Positions 34,722 to 45,527 are shown, numbered from the stretch's first letter. The stretch is DNA of 64,000 bases from Oceanobacillus chungangensis (GCF_003369565.1 NZ_PIOD01000002.1:186001-250000); one strand, 5' to 3'. Program-made: numbers and translations. Notes: generated by a model from the letters alone, not told the origin.

Positions 34722-37043
34722 ATGGAGAAAGACCAGCAATCAGAAAAAGTACAAGGTTATATTAAGGGAGAACTCCTTCACACAATTTTCCATAATGAAA
34801 CCGAGCATTTTTCAATTGTGAAAATAAGAGTAAAGGAAACCAATGAGGATTTTAAAGAAAAAGAGATTATTGCCAAGGGATATTTCTCCAATCTACAAGA
34901 ACAAACAACTTACTATTTTTATGGCGATTTTGAAAGACATGCAAAGTTTGGTTTACAATACCGTGTGAATTCCTATCAAACTTATATACCTGATACAAAG
35001 GACGGTCTCATTGCTTATCTCTCTAGTGATTTATTCTATGGAATTGGGAAAAGAATTGCAGGGCGGATTGTCGAGCATTTAGGAGAAAATGCCGTATCCA
35101 GAATCCTTAATAACCCAGACTGTCTGGCAGATGTACCTGGAATAAAGAAAGAAACAATCGAGCAATTAGTTAAAAGCTTGCAGGAAAACCAGGGATTTGA
35201 ACATGTTGTTGTCCATCTATCAACATATAATATTAGTTTGAAGCTGGCACAAAAAATTTATCAGGAATATAAAGATGAGACGATTGAAAAGCTGCAAGAG
35301 GATCCATATCAGTTTGTCTTTGATATTGAAGGACTCGGATTCCAAACGGCTGATGAAATTGCCAAGAAAAATGGACTATCCTTATCACACCCCAATCGAA
35401 TTGGTGCTGGATGTATTTATGTTTTACAGCGAAGCGTTAATGATGGACATGTATATCTACCGATAGATTATTGTGTTTCACAGGTTCTCTCATTGTTATC
35501 TACAAGGGATGAATTATCTCCAGAAATGATTGCTGAAAGACTTGATGAATTAAATACTGAAAAGAAAGTCATCGTTCTTAATGGAAATGTTTATTTGCCT
35601 TCCCTCTATTATGCTGAGGATGGCTTTGCTTCCCATTTAAAACGAGTGATTCAAAAGGAAATCGAAATTGAGACACCATTAGCAGATTTATTGAAGATTA
35701 CCGGTGAAATAGAAGAATCGGAAGTATTGAGCTATGGGAAAGAGCAATTTGCAGCGATTGACAAGGCACTACATTCTAAAGTTATGATTCTGACAGGTGG
35801 ACCTGGTACAGGAAAAACAACTGTTATTAAAGGGATTTTAAAAGCGTACGGTGCGATTCACGATGTTTCCTTAAACATGACAGATTATGATAATAAGTCC
35901 GACTTTCCGTTTATTTTGACGGCACCAACAGGCCGGGCGGCAAAACGATTGAATGAATCGACAGGGATTCCGGCACAGACAATCCACCGACTACTAGGAT
36001 GGAATGGAGCGAATGGATTTGATAAGGATGAGAAGGAACAACTGGAAGGAAAATTTCTAATTGTCGATGAGTTTTCTATGGTTGATATTTGGTTAGCAAA
36101 CAACCTCTTTAAAGCAATACCTGATGATATGCAAGTGTTGCTGGTTGGTGATGAAGACCAGCTACCTTCAGTAGGTCCAGGTCAGGTTCTAGCAGATTTA
36201 TTGAAAAGTGAACTCATTCCTTTAGTTAGTTTAAATGAGGTCTATCGACAAAAAGAAGGCTCGAAAATAATTCAATTGGCACATGAAATAAAAAATGATA
36301 TATGTACTGTAGATTCCTTGCAAAATGATTCAGATTTTAGTTTTATTCCATGTAATGAATACCAAATGCTTGACGTTGTCACAATCATTTTTAAGAAGGC
36401 AAAGGACAAAGGAATTGATTTAAGAGACATTCAAGTACTTGCACCTATGTACCGCTCACAAGCCGGGATAACGATGATTAATAAAGAATTACAGCGATTG
36501 ATTAATCCGAAAACCAAAACGAAACGTGAAGTAAAGATGAATGACCTTATTTACCGAGTTGGCGATAAGGTAATCCAGCTCGTTAATCAGCCTGAAGATG
36601 GTGTGTACAATGGTGATATTGGTGAGGTAGTTGCGATATTCAAAGAGGATGAGAATAAGGAAAACGAGGAACAGGTTGTCATTGCTTTTGATGATCGAGA
36701 AGTCGTATATGTGCGAAAAGACTATGATAATTTTATGCACGCCTATTGCATATCGATTCATAAGTCACAGGGAAGTGAGTTTCCAATAGTCGTCATGCCT
36801 GTAGTTTCATCCTACTATCGCATGCTTAGAAAAAATCTACTCTACACTGCAATTACTAGAAGTAAAGAGTCATTGATTATTTGTGGAGAGGTACAGGCGT
36901 TTTTTAAAGGAATCCAAACAGTTGACACGAATAACCGTTTTACATCATTAAGAGAGCAATTGGTTGAGAGATTAGAGAAGACCCCACTTCCATTAGCTGA
37001 TACTAGTGAAGAAGAAGAGATATCTCCTTACGATTTTATGTAA
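34722..37043 (+). CDS. recD2: ATP-dependent DNA helicase RecD2
   Basis: 5'-3' helicase acting in repair and fork progression without RecBC. 773 residues. The N-terminal extension with a helix-hairpin-helix region (about 110-190) marks it as RecD2. Helicase motifs are LTGGPGTGKTTVIKG (I), IVDEFSMVD (II), SIHKSQGSEFP (V) and YTAITRSKE (VI). It sits 19 bases after the TPR gene. Confidence 0.95.
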   Translation: MEKDQQSEKVQGYIKGELLHTIFHNETEHFSIVKIRVKETNEDFKEKEIIAKGYFSNLQEQTTYYFYGDFERHAKFGLQYRVNSYQTYIPDTKDGLIAYLSSDLFYGIGKRIAGRIVEHLGENAVSRILNNPDCLADVPGIKKETIEQLVKSLQENQGFEHVVVHLSTYNISLKLAQKIYQEYKDETIEKLQEDPYQFVFDIEGLGFQTADEIAKKNGLSLSHPNRIGAGCIYVLQRSVNDGHVYLPIDYCVSQVLSLLSTRDELSPEMIAERLDELNTEKKVIVLNGNVYLPSLYYAEDGFASHLKRVIQKEIEIETPLADLLKITGEIEESEVLSYGKEQFAAIDKALHSKVMILTGGPGTGKTTVIKGILKAYGAIHDVSLNMTDYDNKSDFPFILTAPTGRAAKRLNESTGIPAQTIHRLLGWNGANGFDKDEKEQLEGKFLIVDEFSMVDIWLANNLFKAIPDDMQVLLVGDEDQLPSVGPGQVLADLLKSELIPLVSLNEVYRQKEGSKIIQLAHEIKNDICTVDSLQNDSDFSFIPCNEYQMLDVVTIIFKKAKDKGIDLRDIQVLAPMYRSQAGITMINKELQRLINPKTKTKREVKMNDLIYRVGDKVIQLVNQPEDGVYNGDIGEVVAIFKEDENKENEEQVVIAFDDREVVYVRKDYDNFMHAYCISIHKSQGSEFPIVVMPVVSSYYRMLRKNLLYTAITRSKESLIICGEVQAFFKGIQTVDTNNRFTSLREQLVERLEKTPLPLADTSEEEEISPYDFM

Positions 37044-37118
37044 GTCATGATGTATAAAAAAATGAAAATCGGGTAAGCATAACATCATAATGTATTTTAA
37101 AAATGAGGTGCTATGATG

Positions 37119-37304
37119 ATGCGATGCCCGAATTGTAATGGTAAAGATATAGGGAAAATCGGTTCACAAAACTATTATTGCTGGACATGCTTTGTGGAAA
37201 TGACAATCTTAAATAATGCGTTAACCTTACATCAAATTGAGGCAGATGGTAGTTTAAGCTCGTTAAATGATTTATTTACAGAAGAACAAAGGAAATTACA
37301 GTAA
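37119..37304 (+). CDS. Small zinc-ribbon-like protein
   Basis: About 61 residues. MRCPNCNG and YYCWTCFVEM give a CxxC-CxxC pair suited to bind one zinc. Three adjacent in-frame ATGs exist (37113, 37116, 37119). The last has the best spacing to GAGGTG. Small proteins of this kind commonly follow recD2 in Bacillaceae. Function unknown. Confidence 0.7.
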   Translation: MRCPNCNGKDIGKIGSQNYYCWTCFVEMTILNNALTLHQIEADGSLSSLNDLFTEEQRKLQ

Positions 37305-37344
37305 CCATCCTAGATTCTGAATGCAGTGCAAAGGAGGGTTACTT

Positions 37345-38412
37345 ATGTTTCCTGGAAATAAACGGCTAAATTATTTATACTGGATTATTACTGGAATACT
37401 ATCTATATTATTTATCTATTTACTAGTAAAATCTTTTCCTTATTATAGTATCTTCTTTTCATTTCTATGGAAATTATCCATCCCATTCTTAATTGCAATA
37501 CTGATTGCATATCTTTTGTATCCAATAATTAATAAAATCCACAGTTACAATATTCATAAAGGACTTGCTATTTTATTTATTTATGTGCTTTTTTTTGGTG
37601 GCATCGCCTATCTCATATACCGTGTATACCCGGTAATTGTCCTGCAAGTACGCGATTTAGCAAATAATTTCCCGAAAATGACCGACATGTATGAAGGCAT
37701 CGTGTTAAACATTTATGAATACACTTCCTTTCTCCCTGAAACAGTGCATGATAAAATGGACCAACTCATTATTGGATTGGAAAAATCTATAGAGAATGTT
37801 TTAACAAAATTAGTTGGTGGCTTTACTAGAATATTTGATATGATTCTTGTTATCACGATTATCCCTGTGCTTGTCTTCTACTTTTTGAAGGATTATGACA
37901 GGATGAAAGATTTTTTCAAGCAATTTATTCCTACTAGATATCGTGAACCGCTAAGTAAGATGGTACATGCAATAGATGCAAATTTAGGAAGTTATATTCG
38001 CGGCCAGTTGCTCATTTGTTTAATAATTACGATTATCACACTGATTGTTTTTAAATTACTGCATATCGAATATGCTTTGCTGCTCGCGGTTATTTTAGGC
38101 ATTACGAATATTATTCCATATTTCGGTCCAATTATTGGATCCATTCCCGCTGTAGCGATTGCGGCTACAACATCAGGGAGTTTAGTAATTTTTGTATTGG
38201 TTGCCGTGTTCGCAATCCAGACGATTGAAGGGAATCTATTGTCACCTTATATTGTCGGAAAAAGTATTGCAATTCACCCAGTAGCTATTATCCTCGCAAT
38301 ATTAGTAGGATCGAAGCTGTTTGGGGTTATTGGATTGATTCTGGCAGTGCCAATCCTGACGATTTTAAAGGTAATTGTCAAACATATATGGGACTTTAGA
38401 GCGGAACATTGA
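37345..38412 (+). CDS. AI-2E/UPF0118 family transporter (YrrI-like)
   Basis: Membrane protein of the TqsA/PerM family. Some members export autoinducer-2 or work as sodium antiporters, but the substrate here is unknown. About 355 residues with eight predicted helices. Family motifs are the IPVLVFYFLKDYDRMK loop and GITNIIPYFGPIIGSIPA. The ATG at 37345 follows AAAGGAGGG by 8 bases, so the ATG at 37321 is rejected. Its stop overlaps the alaS leader promoter. Confidence 0.88.
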   Translation: MFPGNKRLNYLYWIITGILSILFIYLLVKSFPYYSIFFSFLWKLSIPFLIAILIAYLLYPIINKIHSYNIHKGLAILFIYVLFFGGIAYLIYRVYPVIVLQVRDLANNFPKMTDMYEGIVLNIYEYTSFLPETVHDKMDQLIIGLEKSIENVLTKLVGGFTRIFDMILVITIIPVLVFYFLKDYDRMKDFFKQFIPTRYREPLSKMVHAIDANLGSYIRGQLLICLIITIITLIVFKLLHIEYALLLAVILGITNIIPYFGPIIGSIPAVAIAATTSGSLVIFVLVAVFAIQTIEGNLLSPYIVGKSIAIHPVAIILAILVGSKLFGVIGLILAVPILTILKVIVKHIWDFRAEH

Positions 38413-38437
38413 CATCAATGCATTTATTTTCTATACT
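38409..38437 (+). promoter_or_regulatory. Sigma-A promoter of the alaS T-box leader
   Basis: Perfect TTGACA (38409-38414), 17-base spacer, TATACT (38432-38437). It overlaps the end of the transporter gene. Confidence 0.85.
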
Positions 38438-38474
38438 GTAAGAAAAGATTCTACTTACTTAAATATATGTAAAA

Positions 38475-38707
38475 CGTTGATAGTGATAAGTACATGAGGC
38501 TCTATTTTAAGAGAGGGATTTCCATCTGGCTGTAAGAAATCCTAAATAAGAGACATGGAAAGCTAAACTAGAGTACGGTTAATCCCCGTCGGTCTCATAC
38601 CGTTACAATGATAAAGTGATGAATAATGCCGATTTATTATTCATAATTAGGGTGGTACCGCGAATAAATCTCGTCCCTGCGTATAAGCAGAGAGGGGATT
38701 TTTTTGT
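38475..38707 (+). promoter_or_regulatory. T-box riboswitch ahead of alaS (Ala specifier GCT)
   Basis: Stem I starts with AGAGAGG at 38510. The specifier GCT is at 38562-38564 in GAAAGCTA. The T-box core AGGGTGGTACCGCG is at 38649-38662. The terminator stem (CTCGTCCCTGC with GCAGAGAGGGG) and T-run end at 38705. Binding of uncharged tRNA-Ala should switch the fold to antiterminator and allow alaS expression. Confidence 0.95.
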
Positions 38708-38710
38708 AGT

Positions 38711-38764
38711 TTAAGAAAGTATAAAAACTTTCTTACTACATATGTACAAGTAAGTTTGTTAATG
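38711..38764 (+). repeat. Two-hairpin leader repeat R1, copy D (short form)
   Basis: TTAAGAAAGTATAAAAACTT and TCTTACTACAT reproduce hairpin 1. The second hairpin is missing, as in copy C, and the tail reads AAGTAAGTTTGTTAAT. It lies between the alaS T-box terminator and the start codon, so it is transcribed only upon read-through. Confidence 0.75.
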
Positions 38765-38805
38765 AAAGATTTTTAAAATTTAGTACAGAAATAGGAGGAT
38801 ATCAA

Positions 38806-41448
38806 ATGAAGCAATTAAATTCAGCTGAAGTCAGACAGTTATTTATCGATTTTTTTAAGGAAAAAGGACATCGCCAAGAACCAAGCGCGTCGCTTGTGCC
38901 AAAGGATGACCCAACACTGCTGTGGATCAATAGTGGGGTTGCGACGTTAAAGAAGTACTTTGATGGACGAGTAATCCCGGAAAATCCAAGATTAGTAAAT
39001 GCGCAAAAGTCTATTCGTACCAATGATATTGAAAATGTCGGTTACACTGCAAGACACCATACATTCTTTGAAATGCTTGGGAACTTCTCAATTGGTGATT
39101 ATTTCAAACAAGAAGCAATCGAGTGGGCATGGGAATTTTTAACTAGTGAGAAATGGCTTGCCCTTGATGCAGAATTATTATCCGTTACCGTTCATCCAGA
39201 AGATGATGAGGCATATAATATTTGGTTACATGAGATTAAATTGCCAAAAGAGCGGATCATTCGCTTGGAGGAAAACTTCTGGGATATTGGCGAAGGGCCA
39301 AGTGGACCGAACACAGAAATTTTCTATGATCGTGGCGAAAAATATGGAAATAACCCGAATGATCCGGAACTATTTCCAGGTGGAGAAAATAATCGTTACT
39401 TAGAAATTTGGAATCTCGTATTTTCTCAATTTAATCATAATCCGGATGACACGTATACACCACTTCCAAAGAAAAACATTGATACTGGAATGGGTCTTGA
39501 ACGAATGGTTTCTATCATTCAGGATGTTCCTACGAATTTTGAAACGGATTTATTCATGCCAATCATTAAAAAAACAGAGCAATTGGCAAACGTAAATTAT
39601 GGTAAAACAAAGGAAAGTGATACAGCTTTCAAAGTAATCGCTGATCACATTCGTACGGTTAGCTTTGCGATTGGTGATGGTGCAATTCCATCAAATGAAG
39701 GTAGAGGATATGTTTTAAGAAGATTACTTCGAAGAGCAATTCGTTTTGCGAAGGAAATTGGGATTGAAAAGCCGTTTATGTTTGAATTAGTAGATACAGT
39801 GGGCGAGATTATGCAAGAGTTTTACCCAGAAGTTACGAAGCAAAAAGACTTTATTAAAAACATTATCAAGGTTGAAGAGGAACGGTTCCATGAAACGCTT
39901 AACGATGGGCTGGAGATTCTATCCACTGTAATCGAAAAAGAAAAAGCAGCTGGAAATACAGTTTTCCCTGGTAAAGAAGTATTCCGTTTATATGATACTT
40001 ATGGTTTTCCGAAAGAATTAACAGAAGAATACGTGGAACAGCAAGGCTTTACAATAGATGAGACTGGTTATAATACTGAAATGGAACAACAAAGAGAACG
40101 TGCTAGAAATGCTCGTCAAAAAGTAGATTCCATGCAGGTTCAGGATAGTATTTTAGGGGAACTCCAAGTAGATAGTGAGTTTATCGGCTATCGTCAATTA
40201 GAAGCAGAGACGAAAATTGAAATCCTAATCAGCGGCAAAGAAATAGTCGAAGTAGCAAAGAAAGATGAAGAAGTATATCTCTTTTTAAATAAAACACCTT
40301 TCTATGCGGAAAGTGGTGGGCAAACTGCAGACCACGGTTGGATTTATACAGACACAGCATCTGCATATGTCGAGGATGTACAGAAGTCACCCAATGGTCA
40401 GAATATCCACCGAGTTATCGTTAAAGATGGTGAGTTAAAGGCAGGAAGTACAGTAAAAGCAATGGTGGATTCAGAATTCCGTTCGTCCGTTATCAAGAAT
40501 CACTCTGGTACACATTTATTACATCAAGCATTAAAGGATGTACTAGGTACACATGTTAACCAAGCAGGTTCATTAGTAACACCTGAGCGGCTACGTTTTG
40601 ACTTCTCGCATTTCAGTGCTGTAACGAAAGAGGAGTTAGAACGTATTGAGCACAGCGTTAACGAGCAGATTTGGGCTGCATTACCTGTTGTTATTACAGA
40701 AGAAAAGATTGAAGATGCAAAAGCAATGGGTGCAATGGCATTATTTGGTGAGAAGTATGGCGATGTCGTTCGTGTCGTAAAGATGGGCAATTATAGTCTT
40801 GAATTATGTGGTGGTTGTCATGTACAAACAACGTCGGAAATCGGCTTGTTTAAAATCGTTTCTGAAAGTGGAATCGGTGCTGGAACAAGAAGAATTGAAG
40901 CAGTCACCAGTAAGTATGCATACGAATTCCTAAATAAAAAGGTATCCGTATTACAAACTGCAGCACAGTTACTGAAAACGAATGAAGACCATGTTCCAGA
41001 ACGATTAGAGGGACAGTTCAATGAACTAAAGGAATTGCAAAAGGAAAATGAATCTTTAAGTGCGAAACTAGCTAATTTAGAAGCTTCATCTATTTTGGAT
41101 CAAATTGAAGATGTAGATGGGATTCCTGTTTTAGCACAAAAAGTTAACGTGAAAGACATGAACCAATTAAGAAATATGCTTGATGATTTAAAGCAAAAGA
41201 TTGATTCAGGAATTATTCTTTTAGCTGCTGAAAGTAATGGAAAGGTACAGCTTGCAGCAGGTGTGTCAAAAGATTTAATTGAGCAGGGCTATCATGCAGG
41301 CAATGTTGTTAAGAAGGCTGCAGCCGTTTGTGGCGGTGGCGGTGGAGGCCGACCTGATATGGCTCAAGCTGGCGGAAAGGACCCTGCAAAAATAATGGAA
41401 GCACTAGCTGTAGTCAAAGATTATGTCAATGAAATTAGTAATAAGTAA
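38806..41448 (+). CDS. alaS: Alanine-tRNA ligase
   Basis: Charges tRNA-Ala and edits Ser/Gly errors. 880 residues. The catalytic core opens with [14 protein letters not shown]. The editing domain has its metal ligands in [11 protein letters not shown] and CGGCHV. The C-terminal C-Ala/DHHA1 domain has [15 protein letters not shown]. Controlled by the T-box upstream. Confidence 0.98.
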   Translation: MKQLNSAEVRQLFIDFFKEKGHRQEPSASLVPKDDPTLLWINSGVATLKKYFDGRVIPENPRLVNAQKSIRTNDIENVGYTARHHTFFEMLGNFSIGDYFKQEAIEWAWEFLTSEKWLALDAELLSVTVHPEDDEAYNIWLHEIKLPKERIIRLEENFWDIGEGPSGPNTEIFYDRGEKYGNNPNDPELFPGGENNRYLEIWNLVFSQFNHNPDDTYTPLPKKNIDTGMGLERMVSIIQDVPTNFETDLFMPIIKKTEQLANVNYGKTKESDTAFKVIADHIRTVSFAIGDGAIPSNEGRGYVLRRLLRRAIRFAKEIGIEKPFMFELVDTVGEIMQEFYPEVTKQKDFIKNIIKVEEERFHETLNDGLEILSTVIEKEKAAGNTVFPGKEVFRLYDTYGFPKELTEEYVEQQGFTIDETGYNTEMEQQRERARNARQKVDSMQVQDSILGELQVDSEFIGYRQLEAETKIEILISGKEIVEVAKKDEEVYLFLNKTPFYAESGGQTADHGWIYTDTASAYVEDVQKSPNGQNIHRVIVKDGELKAGSTVKAMVDSEFRSSVIKNHSGTHLLHQALKDVLGTHVNQAGSLVTPERLRFDFSHFSAVTKEELERIEHSVNEQIWAALPVVITEEKIEDAKAMGAMALFGEKYGDVVRVVKMGNYSLELCGGCHVQTTSEIGLFKIVSESGIGAGTRRIEAVTSKYAYEFLNKKVSVLQTAAQLLKTNEDHVPERLEGQFNELKELQKENESLSAKLANLEASSILDQIEDVDGIPVLAQKVNVKDMNQLRNMLDDLKQKIDSGIILLAAESNGKVQLAAGVSKDLIEQGYHAGNVVKKAAAVCGGGGGGRPDMAQAGGKDPAKIMEALAVVKDYVNEISNK

Positions 41449-41554
41449 TTAATTTGTCTCCTTTTAGCAAAAAAAATATAATATTGTTGAAAAACATGGT
41501 AAGATGAATGCAGTAGGTTTTACTAGTTCGTCAACCAATATGGTTTATTTGGTA

Positions 41555-41638
41555 GTAAGAAAGGAAACATCCTTTCTTACTACATAAGTGCGACTAAGGC
41601 TGTCACCCAAAGACTTGGTGACAACCAAGTTTTTCTAA
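41555..41638 (+). repeat. Two-hairpin leader repeat R1, copy E (full form)
   Basis: Hairpin 1 is GTAAGAAAGGA/TCCTTTCTTAC (41555-41580), an 11-bp perfect stem. Then CTACATAAGTGCGACTAAGG, hairpin 2 TGTCACC (41601-41607)/GGTGACA (41617-41623) and ACCAAGTTTTTCTAA. It is upstream of ireB. Stems keep pairing although the bases differ from copy A. Confidence 0.88.
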
Positions 41639-41704
41639 AAATTAATGAAGGTTACATTCCCCTTTTACGAAATAATCGGGAGTTCCTTAGAACGGAGTGT
41701 CAAG

Positions 41705-41971
41705 ATGAGTTCAATTGATAAAACGATGAAATTTAATTTTTCAGAAGAACCATTCGATCAAGATATTAAAGAAATTCTTTTTACGGTTCATGATGCATTA
41801 AAGGAAAAGGGTTATAATCCAATTAATCAAATTGTTGGTTATTTATTATCTGGAGATCCGGCGTATATTCCAAGACATAAAGATGCACGGAATTTAATAC
41901 GAAGAGTAGAAAGAGATGAAGTAATCGAGGAATTAGTAAAAGTTTATTTACAACAAAAAAAGGCGGATTAA
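41705..41971 (+). CDS. ireB: IreB family regulator (UPF0297)
   Basis: Small protein known from Enterococcus as a substrate of the PASTA kinase IreK that affects cephalosporin tolerance. In other Firmicutes it (or YrzL) is co-conserved with ruvX. 88 residues, exactly the family length, with MKFNF and [19 protein letters not shown]-terminal Ser2, Ser3 and Thr7 are possible phosphosites. The ATG at 41705 behind CGGAG is chosen over 41645. It abuts ruvX. Confidence 0.93.
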   Translation: MSSIDKTMKFNFSEEPFDQDIKEILFTVHDALKEKGYNPINQIVGYLLSGDPAYIPRHKDARNLIRRVERDEVIEELVKVYLQQKKAD

Positions 41972-42385
41972 ATGAAAATTATTGGATTAGATGTCGGTTC
42001 TAAAACCATAGGTGTTGCGGTAAGCGATGCACTTGGCTGGACTGCGCAAGGAAAAACAACGATTCAGTGGAATGAGAATGATATCCATTCAGCTGATGAA
42101 GCATTGGATAAAATAATCAAAGAATATGAAATTGAAAAAGCTGTCATTGGACTTCCTAAAAATATGAATGGTACAATAGGTGAACGAGGAGAAGCGTCAC
42201 AACGTTATGCAGCTCATATTGAAGAAATCTTTCAAATCCCCACAGTACTTTGGGATGAAAGACTAACAACCATCGCTGCCGAAAGAGTACTGCTAGAAGC
42301 AGATATTAGCAGAAAGAAAAGAAAAAAGGTTATCGACAAAATGGCTGCAGTTATGATTCTCCAAGGTTATTTAGATAAAAAATAA
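41972..42385 (+). CDS. ruvX: Putative Holliday junction resolvase RuvX (YqgF/YrrK)
   Basis: RNase H-fold nuclease family implicated in rRNA 5'-end processing and recombination. 137 residues. Acidic catalytic positions are in [23 protein letters not shown] and the C-terminal [14 protein letters not shown]. It begins directly after the ireB stop codon, so the two are coupled. Confidence 0.94.
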   Translation: MKIIGLDVGSKTIGVAVSDALGWTAQGKTTIQWNENDIHSADEALDKIIKEYEIEKAVIGLPKNMNGTIGERGEASQRYAAHIEEIFQIPTVLWDERLTTIAAERVLLEADISRKKRKKVIDKMAAVMILQGYLDKK

Positions 42386-42574
42386 AAGGCAATATTCTTT
42401 AAGAGTGGGACAGCGAATACTCTTCCCGCTGAAATGATTTGTTGGTTTTTCCTAAATTTGGTAATAATAATTATCAGTGGTAGGTAACATTGTCGAAGTC
42501 ATCCTTGACTTATAGGGAAATTACCATTTACAACAAACAGTGCAGATGAAGCCAAAATAAAAGAGGTGAAAGAA

Positions 42575-42859
42575 GTGGCAATTGAAGATAAAGAAAGAAT
42601 TATCGTTCCAGACGAAAATGGTGAAGAGCATCTTTTTGAAGTTCTCTTTACATTTGACGTTGACGAAACGAACCAATCCTACATTGCTGTTGTTCCAGTT
42701 GAGCAATCGGAAGATGAAGAAGTAGAAGTATACGCATTCCGTTACGAAGAAAATGGAAACGACGATGATGATCTTGCATTATTCCCGATTGAAACAGATG
42801 AAGAGTGGGACATCGTAGAAGAAATGCTAGCAACATTAGCGGATGAAGAAGATAAGTAA
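42575..42859 (+). CDS. DUF1292 protein (YrzB)
   Basis: 94-residue acidic protein of unknown function, always found next to ruvX and ireB in Bacillales. Motifs are IIVPDENGEEHLFEVLFTFD and the DDDDLALFPIETDEEW C-terminus. A GTG at 42575 is preferred because AGAGGTG ends 6 bases upstream. The GTG at 42566 lies within that site. Confidence 0.88.
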   Translation: MAIEDKERIIVPDENGEEHLFEVLFTFDVDETNQSYIAVVPVEQSEDEEVEVYAFRYEENGNDDDDLALFPIETDEEWDIVEEMLATLADEEDK

Positions 42860-42878
42860 GAATAATGATTTTGTTTGG

Positions 42879-42912
42879 AAGCTGATGTCAACTAGCGACA
42901 TCAGCTTTTCTT
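42879..42912 (+). terminator. Rho-independent terminator after yrzB
   Basis: AAGCTGATGTC (42879-42889) pairs with GACATCAGCTT (42897-42907), followed by TTTCTT. Confidence 0.85.
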
Positions 42913-42996
42913 ATTGCTATCTAGATTAAATCACTAAATTAATGGATAATCCTATCTATTTTTAGTATAATAAGTCGAATGAAAGGGGGATATCGG

Positions 42997-44115
42997 ATGT
43001 CCAAAAAAGAAACCGGCGGGAATTTTAGAGACGATCTCGTTGCACGAAGTAATGAAGCGAGAACCGTAAGAAAACTAGTGTTTACGATATTAATCGTTCT
43101 AATAATAATTCTTGCTATTGGTGGTATATTAGGGTTTCTCTATGTTAAATCTGCATTAGAGCCTGTAGATTCATCTAGTGATGAAAATATAACAGTAGAA
43201 ATACCAATTGGCTCATCAAGTACAACGATTTCAGATATTCTTGAAGAAAATGGTATAATAAAAAATGGCTTGATTTTTCGTCTTTATTTAAAACTGAATA
43301 ACGAAGGAGACTTCCAGGCAGGTGAGTATACCTTTACTCCAGCGCTTAGTTTAGATGAAATTATTGAATCCCTTAAGACAGGGAAGGTTATAGCTGAGCC
43401 AGTACACCGTATTACAATTCCTGAAGGCCTTACCGTTGATCAAATTGCTGGTATCTATGCAGATAAATTAGGTATTAAAAAAGAAGATTTTCTTAAGGTA
43501 GTTAATGACAAGGCGTATATTGAACAGCTTATTGATAAATATTCAACGATATTATCAGATGATATACTTAATGAAGAGATTCGAACACCATTGGAAGGTT
43601 ATTTATATGCTTCTACTTATGATTTTTTTGAGGAAGAGCCAACAGTCCAATCAATTGTAGAAGCGATGCTGGATCGAACGTTAACTGTGTTAACTCCATA
43701 CTTAGAAGAAATAAAGAAAAAAGAGTTTACCATTCATGAGGCTGTTACATTTGCTTCGTTAGTGGAGAAAGAAGCAAGTAATGAAGAGCAGCGGAATGAA
43801 ATCTCTAGTGTATTCTATAATCGACTGGAAACCGAAATGCCTTTACAAACAGACCCAACGGTATTATATGCACTTGGAGAGCATCAAGAAAAAGTATTAT
43901 ATAAGGATTTAGAAGTAGATTCTCCATATAATACGTACAAAGTAAAATCATTACCAGTTGGTCCGATTGCTAATTTTTCGGAGAGTTCATTGAATGCAAC
44001 ACTTAATCCTGTTGATTCGGATTATCTATATTTCTTACATGATAGCGAAGGGAAAATCCACTACGCTGAAACCTATGATGAACATCTCAAGAATAGGGAT
44101 AAATATATAAATTAA
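42997..44115 (+). CDS. mltG: Endolytic transglycosylase MltG (YceG/YrrL)
   Basis: Membrane-bound enzyme that cuts nascent glycan strands and sets their length. 372 residues. Cytoplasmic N-terminus, one membrane helix (about 30-52), a LysM-like module (VEIPIGSSSTTISDILEENG) and the YceG domain with the catalytic glutamate in TFASLVEKEAS. ATG at 42997, 7 bases after AAAGGGGG. Confidence 0.95.
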   Translation: MSKKETGGNFRDDLVARSNEARTVRKLVFTILIVLIIILAIGGILGFLYVKSALEPVDSSSDENITVEIPIGSSSTTISDILEENGIIKNGLIFRLYLKLNNEGDFQAGEYTFTPALSLDEIIESLKTGKVIAEPVHRITIPEGLTVDQIAGIYADKLGIKKEDFLKVVNDKAYIEQLIDKYSTILSDDILNEEIRTPLEGYLYASTYDFFEEEPTVQSIVEAMLDRTLTVLTPYLEEIKKKEFTIHEAVTFASLVEKEASNEEQRNEISSVFYNRLETEMPLQTDPTVLYALGEHQEKVLYKDLEVDSPYNTYKVKSLPVGPIANFSESSLNATLNPVDSDYLYFLHDSEGKIHYAETYDEHLKNRDKYIN

Positions 44116-44138
44116 CCAAGATTGAAGAATATTGCAGA

Positions 44139-44217
44139 AGAGAAAGAAAAAGCTTTCACTGCATATGCGCAACTTAGGCTGTTACCAGATGGTTTAGGTA
44201 CAGCCTGAGTTTTCTAA
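44139..44217 (+). repeat. Two-hairpin leader repeat R1, copy F
   Basis: GAAAG...CTTTC forms hairpin 1. Hairpin 2 is AGGCTGTTACC (44176-44186) with GGTACAGCCT (44197-44206), whose stem sequence differs from copies A and E but still pairs. The tail is GAGTTTTCTAAGA. It ends 17 bases before yrrM. Confidence 0.75.
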
Positions 44218-44233
44218 GAAAGAGGTCTTTTAA

Positions 44234-44896
44234 ATGGACGAGCAATTAAATCATTATTTAGAACAAAATTTGCCTGCTCAAAAAGAGTGGGTTTTACAAC
44301 TTGAAGAACAGGCACTTAAGGATCAAATTCCAATCATGGATTCGGTTGGAATCAACTTTCTGATGCAATTAATTCGCATTAAGAAGCCAAATCGGATATT
44401 AGAAATCGGTACGGCGATTGGGTATTCTGCATTGAGAATGAATGAGGCCCATCCAGAAGCAGAAATTACCACAATTGAACGAGATGAGCCACGCTATAAA
44501 CAGGCGCTTGAAAATATCTCGAATCAAGAGAAACAAGACACCATTCACGTTATTTTTGATGATGCCCTTGTAGTAATGGAAAATCTTATTGAAACTAGCG
44601 AGCAGTTTGATTTCATTTTTATTGATGCTGCAAAGGGTCAATATAAACGATTTTTTGAACTCGCTAGCCAACTTTTATCCGACTCTGGGTTAATCGTTAC
44701 GGACAATGTACTCTTTAGAGGGTATGTTGCAAATAACGATGCAGAAAACATACCAAAACGCTACCGAAAAATGATTGAGAAATTAAGGGATTATAATACA
44801 TTTATCATAAATCATCCTAATTTCACCTCTTCAATCATTCCGGTAGGGGATGGCGTTGCTATTAGTGAATATTTAGGAGGTCAGAACGTTGGTTAA
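44234..44896 (+). CDS. trmR: SAM-dependent O-methyltransferase (YrrM/TrmR)
   Basis: In B. subtilis YrrM (TrmR) methylates 5-hydroxyuridine at tRNA position 34. 220 residues. SAM motif [15 protein letters not shown] and [15 protein letters not shown] with the metal site [11 protein letters not shown] fit the class I O-methyltransferase family. In Bacillus two U32 peptidase genes (yrrN, yrrO) follow. Here they are missing and udk overlaps by 8 bases. Confidence 0.88.
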   Translation: MDEQLNHYLEQNLPAQKEWVLQLEEQALKDQIPIMDSVGINFLMQLIRIKKPNRILEIGTAIGYSALRMNEAHPEAEITTIERDEPRYKQALENISNQEKQDTIHVIFDDALVVMENLIETSEQFDFIFIDAAKGQYKRFFELASQLLSDSGLIVTDNVLFRGYVANNDAENIPKRYRKMIEKLRDYNTFIINHPNFTSSIIPVGDGVAISEYLGGQNVG

Positions 44897-45527
44897 TGAT
44901 AAGCCAGTAGTAATTGGTGTCGCTGGTGGAAGTGGTAGTGGAAAAACTTCAGTTACTCGTTCCATTTACGAACAATTTACGGACAAAACGATTCTTGTTC
45001 TTGAACAAGATTATTATTATAAAGATCAAAGTCATTTAGCATTTGAAGAAAGATTGAATACAAACTACGATCATCCATTAGCATTTGATAATGATTTGCT
45101 TATCGAGCATTTAAATGATTTATTAAACCAGAAGGCAATCGATAAGCCAGTATATGATTATAAAAATCATACAAGATCTACAGAAGTAATCCATGTAGAA
45201 CCAAAGGAAGTTATTATCGTAGAGGGTATACTTATTTTAGATGATCCTAGGCTGATGGATTTAATGGATATTAAAGTATTTGTTGATACTGATGCTGATT
45301 TACGAATCATTCGCCGGTTATTGCGAGATATTAAAGAGCGGGGAAGAACCCTTGATTCCGTTATTGATCAATACCTTGACAATGTGAGACCATCCCATTT
45401 ACAATTTATTGAACCAACAAAACGATATGCAGATATTATCATCCCTGAGGGTGGGCAAAATCATGTTGCAATTGATATTTTAGCATCCAAGATAGAAAGC
45501 ATAATAGCAAAAAATCGAGAAAGATAA
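44889..45527 (+). CDS. udk: Uridine kinase
   Basis: Phosphorylates uridine and cytidine for pyrimidine salvage. 212 residues. P-loop [21 protein letters not shown] and the [15 protein letters not shown] lid are typical. The start is a TTG at 44889, 7 bases after AGGAGGT and inside the end of yrrM, giving the family N-terminus. Confidence 0.96.
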   Translation: MVNDKPVVIGVAGGSGSGKTSVTRSIYEQFTDKTILVLEQDYYYKDQSHLAFEERLNTNYDHPLAFDNDLLIEHLNDLLNQKAIDKPVYDYKNHTRSTEVIHVEPKEVIIVEGILILDDPRLMDLMDIKVFVDTDADLRIIRRLLRDIKERGRTLDSVIDQYLDNVRPSHLQFIEPTKRYADIIIPEGGQNHVAIDILASKIESIIAKNRER

